A stretch of DNA of 64,000 nt, taken from the NCBI RefSeq assembly GCF_000259505.1, contig NZ_AJMM01000017.1:30027-94026 (forward strand), written 5' to 3'. Under the pieces are notes generated by a model. That model saw nothing but the letters and a program-made list of their open reading frames with translations. It had not been told where the DNA came from and ran no database searches. Positions 46,522-58,255 of the stretch are shown one piece after another (the first letter of the stretch is position 1; the number at the start of each line of letters is the position of its first letter). Position numbers and translations under genes: made by a program. This stretch comes from Streptococcus sp. SK643. GTDB lineage: Bacteria; Bacillota; Bacilli; Lactobacillales; Streptococcaceae.

Positions 46522-47394
46522 ATGAAAATAATAAAAAAAATTGATGCGAATCTCATTAGCAGTCTTTTTCTTCGGTTTGTTAGCAACAAGTGCAGTATTG
46601 GCGGATGATGCTGATTCAGAAGGCTGGCAATTTCCAAGAAAATGGTAGAACCTACTACACGAAGGGGGAACTCAAAGAAACCTACTGGCGAGTGATTGAT
46701 GGTAAGTACTATTATTTTGATTCTTTATCTAGAGAGACGGTTGTCGGCTGGCAATATATACCTGCTCCACACGAAGGGGTTACGATTGATTCTTCTCTAA
46801 GGCAAGATATTGCTTTTAGACCAGATTGGTTTTACTTTGGTCAAGATGGGGGTACTACAAGAATTTGTTGGTAAGCAAGTTTTAGAAGCAAAAACTGCTA
46901 CAAATACCAACAAACACCATGGGGAACAATATGATAGTCCAGCAGAGAAACGAGTCTATTATTTTGAAGATCAGTGTAGATATCATACCTTAAAAACTGG
47001 TTGGGTTCATGATGAGGAACACTGGTATTATTTACTGAAGGATGGTGGCTTTGATTCTCGTACCAATAGATTGACTGTTGGGGAGCTAGCACGTGGTTGG
47101 ACCAATGATAACTCAACTTGGTACTACCTAGACCCAGAAACTGGCATTATGCAAACGGGTTGGAAACAACTTGGCAATAAGTGGTACTATCTCCGTTCAT
47201 CAGGAGCCATGGCAACTGGTTGGTATAAAGATGGTTCAACTTGGTACTACCTAAATGCAGGTAATGGAGATATGAAGACAGGCTGGTTCCAGGTCAATGG
47301 CAAATGGTACTATGCTTATAGCTCAGGTGCTTTGGCAGTGAATACGACCGTAGATGGCTATTCTGTCAATTATAATGGCGAATGGGTTCAATAA
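46522..47394 (+). pseudogene. Choline-binding protein gene (CbpC/CbpJ-like) with three frameshifts
   Basis: GGAGG and ATG 46522 start MKIIKK, but the signal peptide (MRISLAVFFFGLLATSAVLA) is one frame off. Removing one A from the A8 tract at 46533-46540 joins them. A second shift is healed by removing one C at 46634-46635 (giving GWQFQENGRTYY), and a third by removing one G from G5 at 46848-46852 (FGQDGVLQEFVGKQVLEAK). The rest encodes choline-binding repeats (GWKQLGNKWYYLRSSGAMATGWYKDGSTWYYLNAGNGDMKTGW) and the usual GEWVQ end. All three are +1 changes. As read, no full protein is made. It would otherwise be a teichoic-acid-bound surface protein, as found after ritR in pneumococcus. Confidence 0.85.
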
Positions 47395-47402
47395 TGAAAG
47401 AG

Positions 47403-47432
47403 GCGATTGTGAAGGAAACAATCGCTTTTTTT
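47403..47432 (+). terminator. Terminator after choline-binding protein gene
   Basis: 8-bp stem GCGATTGT/ACAATCGC with a 7-base loop and seven T. Confidence 0.88.
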
Positions 47433-47515
47433 ATGAAAATATAATAAAATAGATAGGAAAGAATAAATACTTGTATGAAAAATGGGACGGCTTTTTCGTC
47501 TAGCAAAAGGAAAAA

Positions 47516-48394
47516 ATGACAAAAGAAGTGGGTGTCGGTCAGGCACATAGTAAGATAATTTTAATAGGGGAGCATGCGGTCGTTTACGGTTATCCTGCCA
47601 TTTCCCTGCCTCTTTTGGAGGTGGAGGTGACCTGTAAGGTGGTCCCTGCTGAAAGTCCTTGGCGTCTTTATGAGGAGGATACCTTGTCCATGGCAGTTTA
47701 TGCTTCTCTGGAGTATTTGGATATCAAAGAAGCCTGCATTCGCTGTGAGATTGACTCGGCTATCCCTGAAAAACGGGGAATGGGTTCGTCAGCTGCTATC
47801 AGCATAGCGGCCATTCGTGCGGTATTTGACTACTATCAGGCAAATCTGCCTCATGATGTATTAGAAATCTTGGTCAATCGGTCGGAGATGATTGCCCATA
47901 TGAATCCAAGTGGTTTGGATGCCAAGACCTGTCTCAGTGACCAGCCTATTCGATTTATTAAGAATGTAGGATTTACAGAGTTTGAGATGGATTTATCTGC
48001 CTATTTGGTGATTGCCGATACGGGTGTTTATGGCCATACTCGTGAAGCTATTCAAGTGGTTCAAAACAAGGGCAAGGATGCCCTACCGTTTTTGCATGCC
48101 TTGGGAGAATTGACCCAGCAGGCAGAAGAAGCGATTTCACAAAAAGATGCTGAAGGATTGGGACAAATCCTCAGTCAAGCGCATTTACATTTAAAAGAAA
48201 TTGGGGTCAGTAGCCCTGAGGCGGATTCTCTAGTTGAAACGGCTCTTAGTCATGGTGCTCTGGGGGCCAAGATGAGCGGTGGTGGGCTGGGAGGCTGTAT
48301 CATAGCCTTAGCAGCCGATTTGACAGACGCACAAGAACTAGCAGAAAGATTAGAAGAGAAAGGAGCTGTTCAGACATGGATAGAGAGCCTGTAA
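47516..48394 (+). CDS. mvaK1: Mevalonate kinase
   Basis: GHMP kinase of 292 residues phosphorylating mevalonate, first of three ATP steps to isopentenyl diphosphate. KIILIGEHAVVYGYPAI, the ATP loop PEKRGMGSSAAIS and the C-terminal KMSGGGLGGCIIAL are typical. Streptococci use the mevalonate route for undecaprenyl carrier synthesis. It overlaps mvaD by 19 bases. Confidence 0.95.
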   Translation: MTKEVGVGQAHSKIILIGEHAVVYGYPAISLPLLEVEVTCKVVPAESPWRLYEEDTLSMAVYASLEYLDIKEACIRCEIDSAIPEKRGMGSSAAISIAAIRAVFDYYQANLPHDVLEILVNRSEMIAHMNPSGLDAKTCLSDQPIRFIKNVGFTEFEMDLSAYLVIADTGVYGHTREAIQVVQNKGKDALPFLHALGELTQQAEEAISQKDAEGLGQILSQAHLHLKEIGVSSPEADSLVETALSHGALGAKMSGGGLGGCIIALAADLTDAQELAERLEEKGAVQTWIESL

Positions 48395-49315
48395 CAGTAC
48401 GTTCCTACGCAAATATTGCTATTATCAAATATTGGGGAAAGAAAAAAGAAAAAGAGATGGTTCCTGCTACTAGCAGTATTTCTTTGACTTTGGAAAATAT
48501 GTACACAGAGACGACCTTGTCGCCTCTACCAGCTCATGCGACGGCTGATGCCTTTTATATCAATAGTCAGCTACAAAATGAGGCGGAGCATGCCAAGATG
48601 AGCAAAATTATTGACCGTTATCGTCCAGCTGGTGAGGGCTTTGTTCGAATTGATACTCAAAATAATATGCCTACCGCAGCGGGCTTGTCCTCAAGTTCTA
48701 GTGGTTTGTCTGCCTTGGTCAAGGCTTGCAACGCTTATTTCAAGCTTGGTTTGAATCGGAGCCAGTTGGCGCAGGAAGCTAAGTTTGCTTCTGGGTCTTC
48801 CTCTCGTAGTTTTTACGGACCTCTAGGTGCTTGGGATAAGGATAGCGGTGAGATTTACCCTGTTAAGACAGAACTGAAATTGGCCATGATTATGTTGGTC
48901 TTGGAGGACAAGAAAAAACCAATCTCTAGTCGTGACGGGATGAAACTCTGTGTGGAAACCTCGACGACCTTTGATGACTGGGTCCGTCAGTCTGAGAAAG
49001 ACTATCAGGATATGCTGGTTTATCTCAAGGAAAATGACTTTGCCAAGGTTGGGGAATTAACGGAGAAAAATGCCCTGGCTATGCACGCTACGACCAAAAC
49101 AGCATCACCAGCCTTTTCTTATCTGACGGATACAAGCTATGAAGCAATGGACTTTGTCCGCCAGCTTCGTGAGCAAGGGGAAGCCTGCTACTTTACTATG
49201 GATGCTGGTCCCAATGTCAAAGTACTCTGTCAAGAGAAAGATTTGGAGCATTTATCAGAAATCTTCGGTCAACGTTATCGCTTGATTGTGTCAAAAACAA
49301 AGGATTTGAGTCAAG

Positions 49316-49329
<14 letters not shown>
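48376..49329 (+). CDS. mvaD: Diphosphomevalonate decarboxylase
   Basis: ATP-dependent decarboxylation of diphosphomevalonate to isopentenyl diphosphate, 317 residues. Present are SYANIAIIKYWGK, PTAAGLSSSSSGLSALVKA and TMDAGPNVKVLC. Overlaps mvaK1 (19 bases) and mvaK2 (14 bases), so all three are translated from a coupled message. Confidence 0.95.
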
Positions 49330-51357
<2,028 letters not shown>

Positions 51358-51392
51358 TGAATTGTGTTAAAATAGAAAACAGAGGATCATCT

Positions 51393-52091
51393 ATGAAAAA
51401 ATTTCAAATCTTTTTGTTTATCGAAGTCTGTCTCTTGACAGGAGCTCTGATTTTAATGGTATCAGAGCATTTTTCGCGTTTTCTGTTGATTTTATTTCTA
51501 TTTCTGCTTTTGATTCGTTACTATACAGGTAAAGAGGGCAATAACTTTTTTCTTCTTGTGGCGACAATTCTCTTCTTTTTCATCGTTATGCTCAATCCTT
51601 TTGTGATTCTAGCTATTTTTGTTGCGGTCATCTATAGCCTCTTTCTTCTTTATCCGATGATGAATCAGGAAAAAGAGCAGACCAATTTGGTTTTTGAAGA
51701 GGTGGTAACGGTTAAGAAGGAGAAAAATCGTTGGTTTGGAAATCTCCATCATTTTTCAAGCTACCAGACTTGCCAGTTTGATGATATCAATCTCTTTCGC
51801 CTCATGGGCAAGGACACTATTCATCTGGAGAGGGTCATCCTAACCAATCATGACAATGTCATTATCCTCAGAAAGATGATAGGAACGACCAAAATCATTG
51901 TGCCTGTAGATGTGGAAGTTAGTCTCAGTGTTAACTGTCTCTATGGGGATTTGACTTTTTTCAATCAGCCCAAGCGTGCTCTCCGCAATGAACACTATCA
52001 TCAGGAAACAAGAGACTATCTCAAGAGTAACAAGAGTGTCAAGATTTTCTTGACTACTATGATTGGGGATGTTGAGGTGGTCAGAGGATGA
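51393..52091 (+). CDS. liaF: LiaF-type regulator of cell-envelope stress
   Basis: Membrane protein of 232 residues with several N-terminal hydrophobic segments (to about residue 85) and a soluble C-terminal LiaF domain (NRWFGNLHHFSSYQTCQFDDINLFRLMGKDTIHLERVIL). In related bacteria LiaF inhibits LiaS until the envelope is damaged. Start ATG 51393 is preceded by AGAGGAT; an in-frame upstream ATG at 51357 overlaps the terminator. Overlaps liaS by four bases. Confidence 0.88.
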   Translation: MKKFQIFLFIEVCLLTGALILMVSEHFSRFLLILFLFLLLIRYYTGKEGNNFFLLVATILFFFIVMLNPFVILAIFVAVIYSLFLLYPMMNQEKEQTNLVFEEVVTVKKEKNRWFGNLHHFSSYQTCQFDDINLFRLMGKDTIHLERVILTNHDNVIILRKMIGTTKIIVPVDVEVSLSVNCLYGDLTFFNQPKRALRNEHYHQETRDYLKSNKSVKIFLTTMIGDVEVVRG

Positions 52092-53083
52092 AAAAACAAG
52101 CCTATGTAATCATTGCCATTACCTCCTTCCTGTTTGTCTTATTTTTCTCCCACAGCTTGCTGGAAATCCTTGACTTTGACTGGACTATTTTCTTGTATGA
52201 TGTCGAAAAAACAGAAAAATTTGTCTTTTTGTTGTTGGTGTTCAGCATGTCCATGACCTGTCTCTTAGCCTTATTTTGGCGAGGTATTGAAGAGCTTTCT
52301 CTAAGAAAAATGCAGGCTAATCTCAAGCGTTTGTTGGCAGGGCAAGAAGTGGTTCAGGTTGCAGATCCAGATTTGGATGCCAGTTTCAAGTCCTTGTCAG
52401 GTAAACTTAACCTTTTGACAGAAGCTCTTCAAAAGGCTGAAAATCACAGTCTTGCTCAGGAAGAGGAAATCATAGAGAAAGAACGGAAGCGGATTGCTCG
52501 TGATTTGCATGATACAGTCAGTCAGGAGTTGTTTGCAGCCCACATGATTTTATCGGGTATCAGTCAGCAGGCTTTGAAATTGGATAGAGAAAAGATGCAG
52601 ACCCAGTTGCAGAGCGTCACAGCTATTTTAGAAACTGCCCAGAAGGATTTGCGGGTCTTGCTCTTGCATTTGAGACCAGTTGAACTGGAGCAGAAGAGTC
52701 TGGTTGAAGGGATTCAAATCCTCTTAAAAGAGCTTGAGGACAAGAGTGATCTCAAGGTTAGTTTCAAGCAAAATGTTACGAAATTGCCTAAGAAAATCGA
52801 GGAGCATATCTTCCGTATCCTGCAAGAGTTGATCAGCAATACCCTCCGTCATGCCCAGGCCTCTTGTTTGGATGTCTATCTCTATCAGACAGATTTTGAA
52901 TTGCAGCTGAAGGTGGTGGATAATGGGATTGGTTTCCAGTTAGGGAGTTTAGATGACATGAGTTATGGACTCCGCAATATCAAGGAGCGGGTTGAAGATA
53001 TGGCAGGGACGGTTCAGTTATTGACAGCTCCCAAGCAAGGATTGGCAGTTGATATCCGTATTCCCCTGTTAGATAAGGAATGA
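52088..53083 (+). CDS. liaS: Envelope-stress sensor histidine kinase LiaS
   Basis: Kinase of 331 residues: two TM helices near the N-terminus with almost no external loop (intramembrane-sensing type), HAMP-like linker, then HisKA_3 with phospho-acceptor His141 (RKRIARDLHDTVSQEL) and HATPase with ELISNTLRHAQAS, DNGIGF and YGLRNIKERVEDMAG. Senses lipid II-targeting stress in relatives. Confidence 0.93.
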   Translation: MKKQAYVIIAITSFLFVLFFSHSLLEILDFDWTIFLYDVEKTEKFVFLLLVFSMSMTCLLALFWRGIEELSLRKMQANLKRLLAGQEVVQVADPDLDASFKSLSGKLNLLTEALQKAENHSLAQEEEIIEKERKRIARDLHDTVSQELFAAHMILSGISQQALKLDREKMQTQLQSVTAILETAQKDLRVLLLHLRPVELEQKSLVEGIQILLKELEDKSDLKVSFKQNVTKLPKKIEEHIFRILQELISNTLRHAQASCLDVYLYQTDFELQLKVVDNGIGFQLGSLDDMSYGLRNIKERVEDMAGTVQLLTAPKQGLAVDIRIPLLDKE

Positions 53084-53096
53084 TAAAGGAGTAAAG

Positions 53097-53729
53097 ATGA
53101 AAATTTTACTAGTAGATGACCACGAAATGGTTCGATTGGGCTTGAAAAGCTACTTTGATCTCCAAGATGATGTAGAAGTTGTGGGTGAGGCATCCAACGG
53201 GTCTCAAGGCATTGAGTTAGCCTTGGAATTGCGTCCAGATGTTATTGTCATGGATATCGTCATGCCTGAGATGAATGGGATTGATGCGACCTTGGCTATC
53301 CTCAAAGAATGGCCTGAAGCCAAGATTTTAATTGTGACTTCTTACTTGGATAATGAAAAAATCATGCCTGTCTTAGATGCAGGTGCTCGTGGCTATATGC
53401 TCAAGACTTCTAGTGCAGACGAACTACTCCATGCCGTCCGTAAGGTGGCTGCTGGAGAGTTGGCCATTGAGCAAGAGGTCAGCAAGAAGGTCGAATACCA
53501 CCGTAACCACATAGAACTACATGAGGACCTGACTGCGCGTGAGCGAGATGTACTCCAACTCATCGCCAAGGGCTACGAAAATCAGCGTATCGCAGACGAA
53601 CTTTTTATCTCTCTCAAGACGGTCAAGACCCACGTGTCCAACATTCTTGCCAAACTTGAAGTCAGCGATCGTACCCAGGCGGCAGTCTATGCCTTTCAGC
53701 ACCACTTGGTAGGGCATGAAGACTTTTAA
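53097..53729 (+). CDS. liaR: Envelope-stress response regulator LiaR
   Basis: NarL-type regulator of 210 residues. Receiver with VDDHEMVRLG, phospho-acceptor Asp53 (VMDIVMPEMNG) and the Lys in YMLKTSS; C-terminal LuxR-type HTH with LTARERDVLQLIAKGYENQRIADELFISLKTVKTHVSNI. Partner of LiaS, 13 bases downstream. Confidence 0.95.
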   Translation: MKILLVDDHEMVRLGLKSYFDLQDDVEVVGEASNGSQGIELALELRPDVIVMDIVMPEMNGIDATLAILKEWPEAKILIVTSYLDNEKIMPVLDAGARGYMLKTSSADELLHAVRKVAAGELAIEQEVSKKVEYHRNHIELHEDLTARERDVLQLIAKGYENQRIADELFISLKTVKTHVSNILAKLEVSDRTQAAVYAFQHHLVGHEDF

Positions 53730-53771
53730 TACTAGCACATTAAATTAAGAAAATAACAAAAAGGAAAATCT

Positions 53772-54719
53772 ATGAGATACATTGTAAGCATTTTAGCTAT
53801 CGGTCTTGTAATAGGAGGAGGAATCTTATTTTGGAAAAATAGAGAGAATACATCTCCTCGTATTCAAGCTGAAGAAAGTATTTCATCTACTTCTAGTCAA
53901 GAAACGAATCAATCACCTAAAACACAAGAGAGTCATTTAGTTCCGACAGAAGATATTGTTACCGAGGAATATACGGTTACTTATGAAGATAAAAAGCTGT
54001 ATGGTCAAATCACTGCACCTAAAGATTATAAAAATAAAAAATTACCAGTAGTGGTCATCTCACATGGCTTTAACAATACATTTGATATGTATAAGGATTA
54101 TATCCAATTGTTAGCAAAGCAAGGCTTTTTGGTCTATGGTTTTGACTATTATGGAGGAAGTCGCAATTCTAAAAGTGGTGGTCAAGATATGCTTCAAATG
54201 TCTGTAAAAACAGAACTAACAGACTTAACGAACGTAGTAGAGAAACTGACATCAGAAAGTTATGTTGATAAAGATCATCTGAGCATAATAGGTGTTAGTC
54301 AGGGTGGTGTAGTAGCTAGCCTGTATGCGGCTGCTAAACCTGAACATATCTACAAGCTTGGCCTGATTTTTCCCGCTTATGTTTTATTTGATGATGTGAA
54401 GGAAACTTATCAAAGTCTTGGAAGTCCATCCTTTGATCAGCTCCCTGATAGTTTGACACATCATAATGCTAGTTTGGGTAAAATTTATCTGACAGATGCA
54501 CTAGATATTGATATTGAAGATGTACAGAGGAAGATTATTGCTCCTACTTTAATTGTACATGGGACGAATGATACAATTGCTCCCTATCAATATTCAGTTG
54601 ATGCTATCCAAAGAATTCCAAATGCTAAACTGGTGACTGTAGAAGGTGGAAGTCATCGTATTGATGAGAATTTTAGTAAAATTGCCATACCAGACATTCA
54701 GAACTTTTTGGTAGAGTAA
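53772..54719 (+). CDS. Membrane-anchored alpha/beta hydrolase
   Basis: Protein of 315 residues, not assigned to a named enzyme. An N-terminal TM segment (RYIVSILAIGLVIGGGILFW) and a Ser/Thr/Gln-rich spacer place the catalytic domain outside the cell. The hydrolase shows HGFNNTFDMYKDYIQLLAKQGF (oxyanion region), the nucleophile elbow GVSQGG, an acid near VHGTNDTIAPYQ and the His in EGGSHRI. A peptidase or esterase role is possible. It follows liaR by 42 bases; an AAGGAAA ribosome binding site is present, and co-regulation with the Lia operon is plausible but unproven. Confidence 0.8.
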   Translation: MRYIVSILAIGLVIGGGILFWKNRENTSPRIQAEESISSTSSQETNQSPKTQESHLVPTEDIVTEEYTVTYEDKKLYGQITAPKDYKNKKLPVVVISHGFNNTFDMYKDYIQLLAKQGFLVYGFDYYGGSRNSKSGGQDMLQMSVKTELTDLTNVVEKLTSESYVDKDHLSIIGVSQGGVVASLYAAAKPEHIYKLGLIFPAYVLFDDVKETYQSLGSPSFDQLPDSLTHHNASLGKIYLTDALDIDIEDVQRKIIAPTLIVHGTNDTIAPYQYSVDAIQRIPNAKLVTVEGGSHRIDENFSKIAIPDIQNFLVE

Positions 54720-54796
54720 AGAATTTTTAGTAGCTGATCTTAGTATCAAAGAAGTGAGTAAGTAGCCCTAGCATGATTGAAGAGCGCATTCATTAC

Positions 54797-54826
54797 TTGA
54801 AAAAAATCGCTCGTTTATGTTATAAT
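54797..54826 (+). promoter_or_regulatory. Promoter of tig
   Basis: -35 TTGAAA (54797-54802), 18-base spacer and -10 TATAAT (54821-54826) with an upstream TGT extended motif. Confidence 0.8.
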
Positions 54827-54863
54827 AGACTGTATTTAAAAAATTTTAAGGAGAAATGACAGA

Positions 54864-56147
54864 ATGTCTGTATCATTTGAAAACAAAGAAACAAACCGCG
54901 GAGTCTTGACTTTCACTATCTCTCAAGACCAAATCAAACCAGAATTGGACCGTGTCTTCAACTCAGTGAAGAAATCTCTTAATGTTCCAGGTTTCCGTAA
55001 AGGTCACCTTCCACGCCCTATCTTCGACAAAAAATTTGGTGAAGAGTCACTTTACCAAGACGTTATGAACGCTCTTTTGCCAAACGCTTATGAAGCAGCT
55101 GTAAAAGAAGCTGGTCTTGAAGTGGTTGCTCAACCAAAAATTGATGTAACTTCAATGGAAAAAGGTCAAGACTGGGTTATCACTGCTGAAGTCGTTACAA
55201 AACCTGAAGTAAAATTGGGTGACTACAAAAACCTTGAAGTATCAGTTGATGTAGAAAAAGAAGTAACTGACGCTGACGTTGAAGAGCGTATCGAACGCGA
55301 ACGCAACAACTTGGCTGAATTGGTTATCAAAGAAGCTGCTGCTGAAAACGGCGACACTGTTGTCATTGACTTCGTTGGTTCTATTGATGGTGTTGAATTT
55401 GACGGTGGAAAAGGTGAAAACTTCTCACTTGGACTTGGTTCAGGTCAATTCATCCCTGGTTTCGAAGACCAATTAGTAGGTCACTCAGCTGGTGAAACTG
55501 TTGATGTAGTTGTAACATTCCCAGAAGACTACCAAGCAGAAGATCTTGCAGGTAAAGAAGCTAAATTCGTGACAACTATCCACGAAGTAAAAGCTAAAGA
55601 AGTTCCAGCTCTTGACGATGAACTTGCAAAAGACATCGACGAAGAAGTTGAAACACTTGCTGAATTGAAAGAAAAATACCGCAAGGAATTGGCTGCTGCC
55701 AAAGAAGAAGCTTACAAAGATGCCGTTGAAGGTGCAGCAATTGATAAAGCTGTAGAAAACGCTGAAATCGTAGAACTTCCAGAAGAAATGATCCACGAAG
55801 AAGTTCACCGTTCAGTAAACGAATTCCTTGGAAACTTGCAACGTCAAGGTATCAACCCTGACATGTACTTCCAAATCACTGGAACTACTCAAGAAGACCT
55901 TCACAAACAATACGAGGGAGAAGCTGAGGCACGTACTAAGACTAACCTTGTTATTGAAGCAGTTGCGAAAGCTGAAGGATTTGACGCTTCAGAAGAAGAA
56001 ATCCAAAAAGAAATCGAGCAATTAGCAGCAGACTACAACATGGAAGTTTCTCAAGTACAAAGCTTACTTTCTGCTGACATGTTGAAACATGATATCACAA
56101 TTAAAAAAGCTGTGGAGTTGATCACAAGCACAGCGACAGTAAAATAA
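54864..56147 (+). CDS. tig: Trigger factor
   Basis: Ribosome-bound chaperone and prolyl isomerase of 427 residues. The N-terminal ribosome-binding domain has the [16 protein letters not shown] signature loop. A central FKBP domain follows ([20 protein letters not shown] then [16 protein letters not shown]), and the helical chaperone arms make up the C-terminus. Codon use is clearly biased to highly expressed genes. Confidence 0.96.
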   Translation: MSVSFENKETNRGVLTFTISQDQIKPELDRVFNSVKKSLNVPGFRKGHLPRPIFDKKFGEESLYQDVMNALLPNAYEAAVKEAGLEVVAQPKIDVTSMEKGQDWVITAEVVTKPEVKLGDYKNLEVSVDVEKEVTDADVEERIERERNNLAELVIKEAAAENGDTVVIDFVGSIDGVEFDGGKGENFSLGLGSGQFIPGFEDQLVGHSAGETVDVVVTFPEDYQAEDLAGKEAKFVTTIHEVKAKEVPALDDELAKDIDEEVETLAELKEKYRKELAAAKEEAYKDAVEGAAIDKAVENAEIVELPEEMIHEEVHRSVNEFLGNLQRQGINPDMYFQITGTTQEDLHKQYEGEAEARTKTNLVIEAVAKAEGFDASEEEIQKEIEQLAADYNMEVSQVQSLLSADMLKHDITIKKAVELITSTATVK

Positions 56148-56161
56148 CCTTTTAAAAAGTT

Positions 56162-56187
56162 AAAAACCACCTGTATAGGTGGTTTTT
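56162..56187 (+). terminator. Terminator of tig
   Basis: Stem AAAAACCACCT/AGGTGGTTTTT with a 4-base loop and T-rich tail; the A run could also serve the converging gpx side. Confidence 0.9.
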
Positions 56188-56281
56188 CTTGTTTAATAGT
56201 CAATTTATTAAAACTTGGAGTTTTAATTAGTATTAAACCCTATATAATTGAGTTGAAGAATGAAATAGTGAAAATTCAAGA

Positions 56282-56758
56282 TCAAAGTAAGGCTTGGATG
56301 GCCTCTTCAATTTGTTGTGGGTCTGTTTTGGAAGAGAAGCGTTCAAAGACTTGCCCATCTCGACCGATGAGAAACTTAGCGAAATTCCATTCGATTCGTT
56401 TTCCTAGTGGACCAGATTTCTGGTCTTTCAACCAAACATAGAGGGGATCTGCCTCCTTACCGTTGACCTTGATTTTGGCAAAACGTGGGAAGGTGGTTTG
56501 ATAGTGTAGGCTACAGAAGGCGTTGATTTCTTCTGCACTACCTGGTGCTTGTCCCATAAACTGATTGCAAGGGAAGTCTAAAATCTCAAAACCTTGTTCT
56601 TGATAGCGGTCATAGAGTTCTTGGAGTCCTTGGTACTGGGGAGTTAAACCACATCCAGTAGCAGTGTTGACAAGCAAGAGAACTTTCCCACGATAGGCAT
56701 CTAGTGAGATTTCTTGATTGTCTTGATTCAAGACTGAAAAATCGTATAGTGAAGTCAT
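56282..56758 (-). CDS. Glutathione peroxidase family protein
   Basis: Thioredoxin-fold peroxidase of 158 residues using Cys36 (NTATGCGLTPQYQGL) instead of selenocysteine. FPCNQFMGQ supplies the catalytic Gln and EWNFAKFLIGRDGQ the Trp/Asn of the tetrad. Bacterial Cys-type enzymes often use thioredoxin rather than glutathione. Its ATG overlaps the stop of the upstream DUF3278-type gene by three bases, so it is translated as part of the XRE-membrane-protein operon. Confidence 0.9.
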   Translation of the reverse strand: MTSLYDFSVLNQDNQEISLDAYRGKVLLLVNTATGCGLTPQYQGLQELYDRYQEQGFEILDFPCNQFMGQAPGSAEEINAFCSLHYQTTFPRFAKIKVNGKEADPLYVWLKDQKSGPLGKRIEWNFAKFLIGRDGQVFERFSSKTDPQQIEEAIQALL

Positions 56759-57333
56759 TGCTTTCTTTTCTCCTTCTGTTTGCTATTTTTAGCAGTTTTC
56801 TCCTCCTGTAGTGATAGAAATCCGTAGGTCATGGTTCCAAAAATGCTACCGATAATCAGGCCATACATCAGCAAAGGAACACTTTTATCAAATTGCATGA
56901 GCAACTTCACAAAATCTGGAAGGGACATCTGCTGAACGAAGACTTTATGAAAGATGAGTAAGGTAAAGAGGCCAATCTGAAGACCGATAAACACAACCCA
57001 GCTTCGAAATTTGATTTGGGCTTTGCTGTAGGTTTTGAGGATGATTTCTGACTTGTCATCTTTTTCCAGATGGAGTTCTTTGACGGCTCTTTGAGTTTTT
57101 AAAGTAATGAAAAAAATGAGTCCAGAGTAAACGTAGGGCATGGCATAGCGAACGGCTTCTATGAAGCGTCCAAATAATAGATAAAACAAGAAGAGGAAGA
57201 AGGAAGAATAAACGATTTGAACCATAGAGCGGGCACAAGCTTTGTAGATAATCTCTTGTCGGCATTCATCAAAAGGACCTTGGATGTGAAAGAGATTTCG
57301 AAGTAAGCGAGTGGTTAAGTCTTCTTTTTTCAT
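56755..57333 (-). CDS. DUF3278-type membrane protein
   Basis: Membrane protein of 192 residues with four main hydrophobic segments and a Lys-rich C-terminal tail. The start (KKEDLTTRLLRNLFHIQGPFDECRQ) parallels KKETFTEKLIKRTYGISGPLDEYKR of the protein encoded at 57698-58240, so the two are paralogues. The DUF3278 assignment is from memory of streptococcal proteins of this shape. Function unknown. Confidence 0.75.
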   Translation of the reverse strand: MKKEDLTTRLLRNLFHIQGPFDECRQEIIYKACARSMVQIVYSSFFLFLFYLLFGRFIEAVRYAMPYVYSGLIFFITLKTQRAVKELHLEKDDKSEIILKTYSKAQIKFRSWVVFIGLQIGLFTLLIFHKVFVQQMSLPDFVKLLMQFDKSVPLLMYGLIIGSIFGTMTYGFLSLQEEKTAKNSKQKEKRKQ

Positions 57334-57345
57334 GTTAGTAACCTC

Positions 57346-57687
57346 CTAAATGAGCGGTTTTTGATTGACTTCTTTAACGAGTTGATAGAGATAATAAAGA
57401 TAAGTGATAGAAGAAAGGCTAGCGATAGTGAGCAGTAAATAATAATTCCAATTGCCTGAGACGAGCATCAGTTGTGGAAAAGATAGAATTATAAAGTATA
57501 GTGCTAAGTTGAGTATGCGTGTTTTTGGGGAGTTAATCTTTAGATAAGTTAGTCCTTTGTTAAGTGCTGGAAAAAAGACTAGCACGAGTAATATCTCTCT
57601 GATTGGCAAGTTCCCTGAAACGATGATGAAGATGAGCAGAGAACTGAACAAAAGATGATAGGTAAGTAAAGTTACTAGTGATTTCAT
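57346..57687 (-). CDS. Small membrane protein of XRE/DUF3278 operon
   Basis: Protein of 113 residues with four hydrophobic segments (LVTLLTYHLLFSSLLIFIIV, ILLVLVFFPALNKG, ILNLALYFIILSF and YYLLLTIASLSSITYLYYLY). I do not recognise the family. The start ATG 57687 follows AGGAGGT at ideal spacing; longer in-frame starts overlap the upstream gene and would add non-hydrophobic sequence. Confidence 0.7.
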   Translation of the reverse strand: MKSLVTLLTYHLLFSSLLIFIIVSGNLPIREILLVLVFFPALNKGLTYLKINSPKTRILNLALYFIILSFPQLMLVSGNWNYYLLLTIASLSSITYLYYLYQLVKEVNQKPLI

Positions 57688-57697
57688 AAGGTACCTC

Positions 57698-58240
57698 CTA
57701 ATCCTCATCTTGATTTTTCTTAGTTTTTGCAATGCGACGGGAGATGAGGAACTGTATGCTCGCTCCGAAGAAAATAGAACCGAGAATGCTTGATACACCA
57801 TTTCTTATAGTGAGGAGAGAATGCAAATAGTCCTGACCTTCACCTATGAGTATACTGAGAAGAGGAGTTATAAAAAACATCCATAGACCAAAGAACAAAC
57901 CTGCTTTCAGACCTGGGTAGTGTAGTTGCTTGCTTTCTTTCTCGCTCAGCATATCTGGATCAATAGCTGTAATTCCTGTTTTTTTCATTTGGTAGGTGAC
58001 ATAGCCAGCAGCGATGAGGGCAATCACTAAAATCAGAGGAGGATAGATTAGAGCCACTTCTTGAGGGTATTTATAGGCCAGAAGGAGTGGAATAAGATTT
58101 CCGAAAATCATCAGATAAAAGAGGATGATAAAGACTTGGTTCCCAATACGATCGGCCTCACGCCGTTTGTATTCGTCAAGGGGACCAGAAATACCGTATG
58201 TGCGTTTGATCAGTTTTTCCGTGAAGGTTTCTTTTTTCAT
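57698..58240 (-). CDS. DUF3278-type membrane protein
   Basis: Membrane protein of 180 residues, four hydrophobic segments, N-terminal SGPLDEYKRREADRIGNQ region shared with its paralogue two genes downstream. It directly follows the XRE regulator (15-base gap). In streptococci such proteins commonly sit with a small XRE regulator, but no biochemical role is known to me. Confidence 0.78.
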   Translation of the reverse strand: MKKETFTEKLIKRTYGISGPLDEYKRREADRIGNQVFIILFYLMIFGNLIPLLLAYKYPQEVALIYPPLILVIALIAAGYVTYQMKKTGITAIDPDMLSEKESKQLHYPGLKAGLFFGLWMFFITPLLSILIGEGQDYLHSLLTIRNGVSSILGSIFFGASIQFLISRRIAKTKKNQDED

Positions 58241-58255
58241 ATGTTTGCTCCTTTT

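Noticed and set aside
46590..47394. Two independent choline-binding protein genes
   Set aside because: The halves overlap in different frames and fuse into one homologous protein once single bases are removed; neither has its own start site with a signal peptide.
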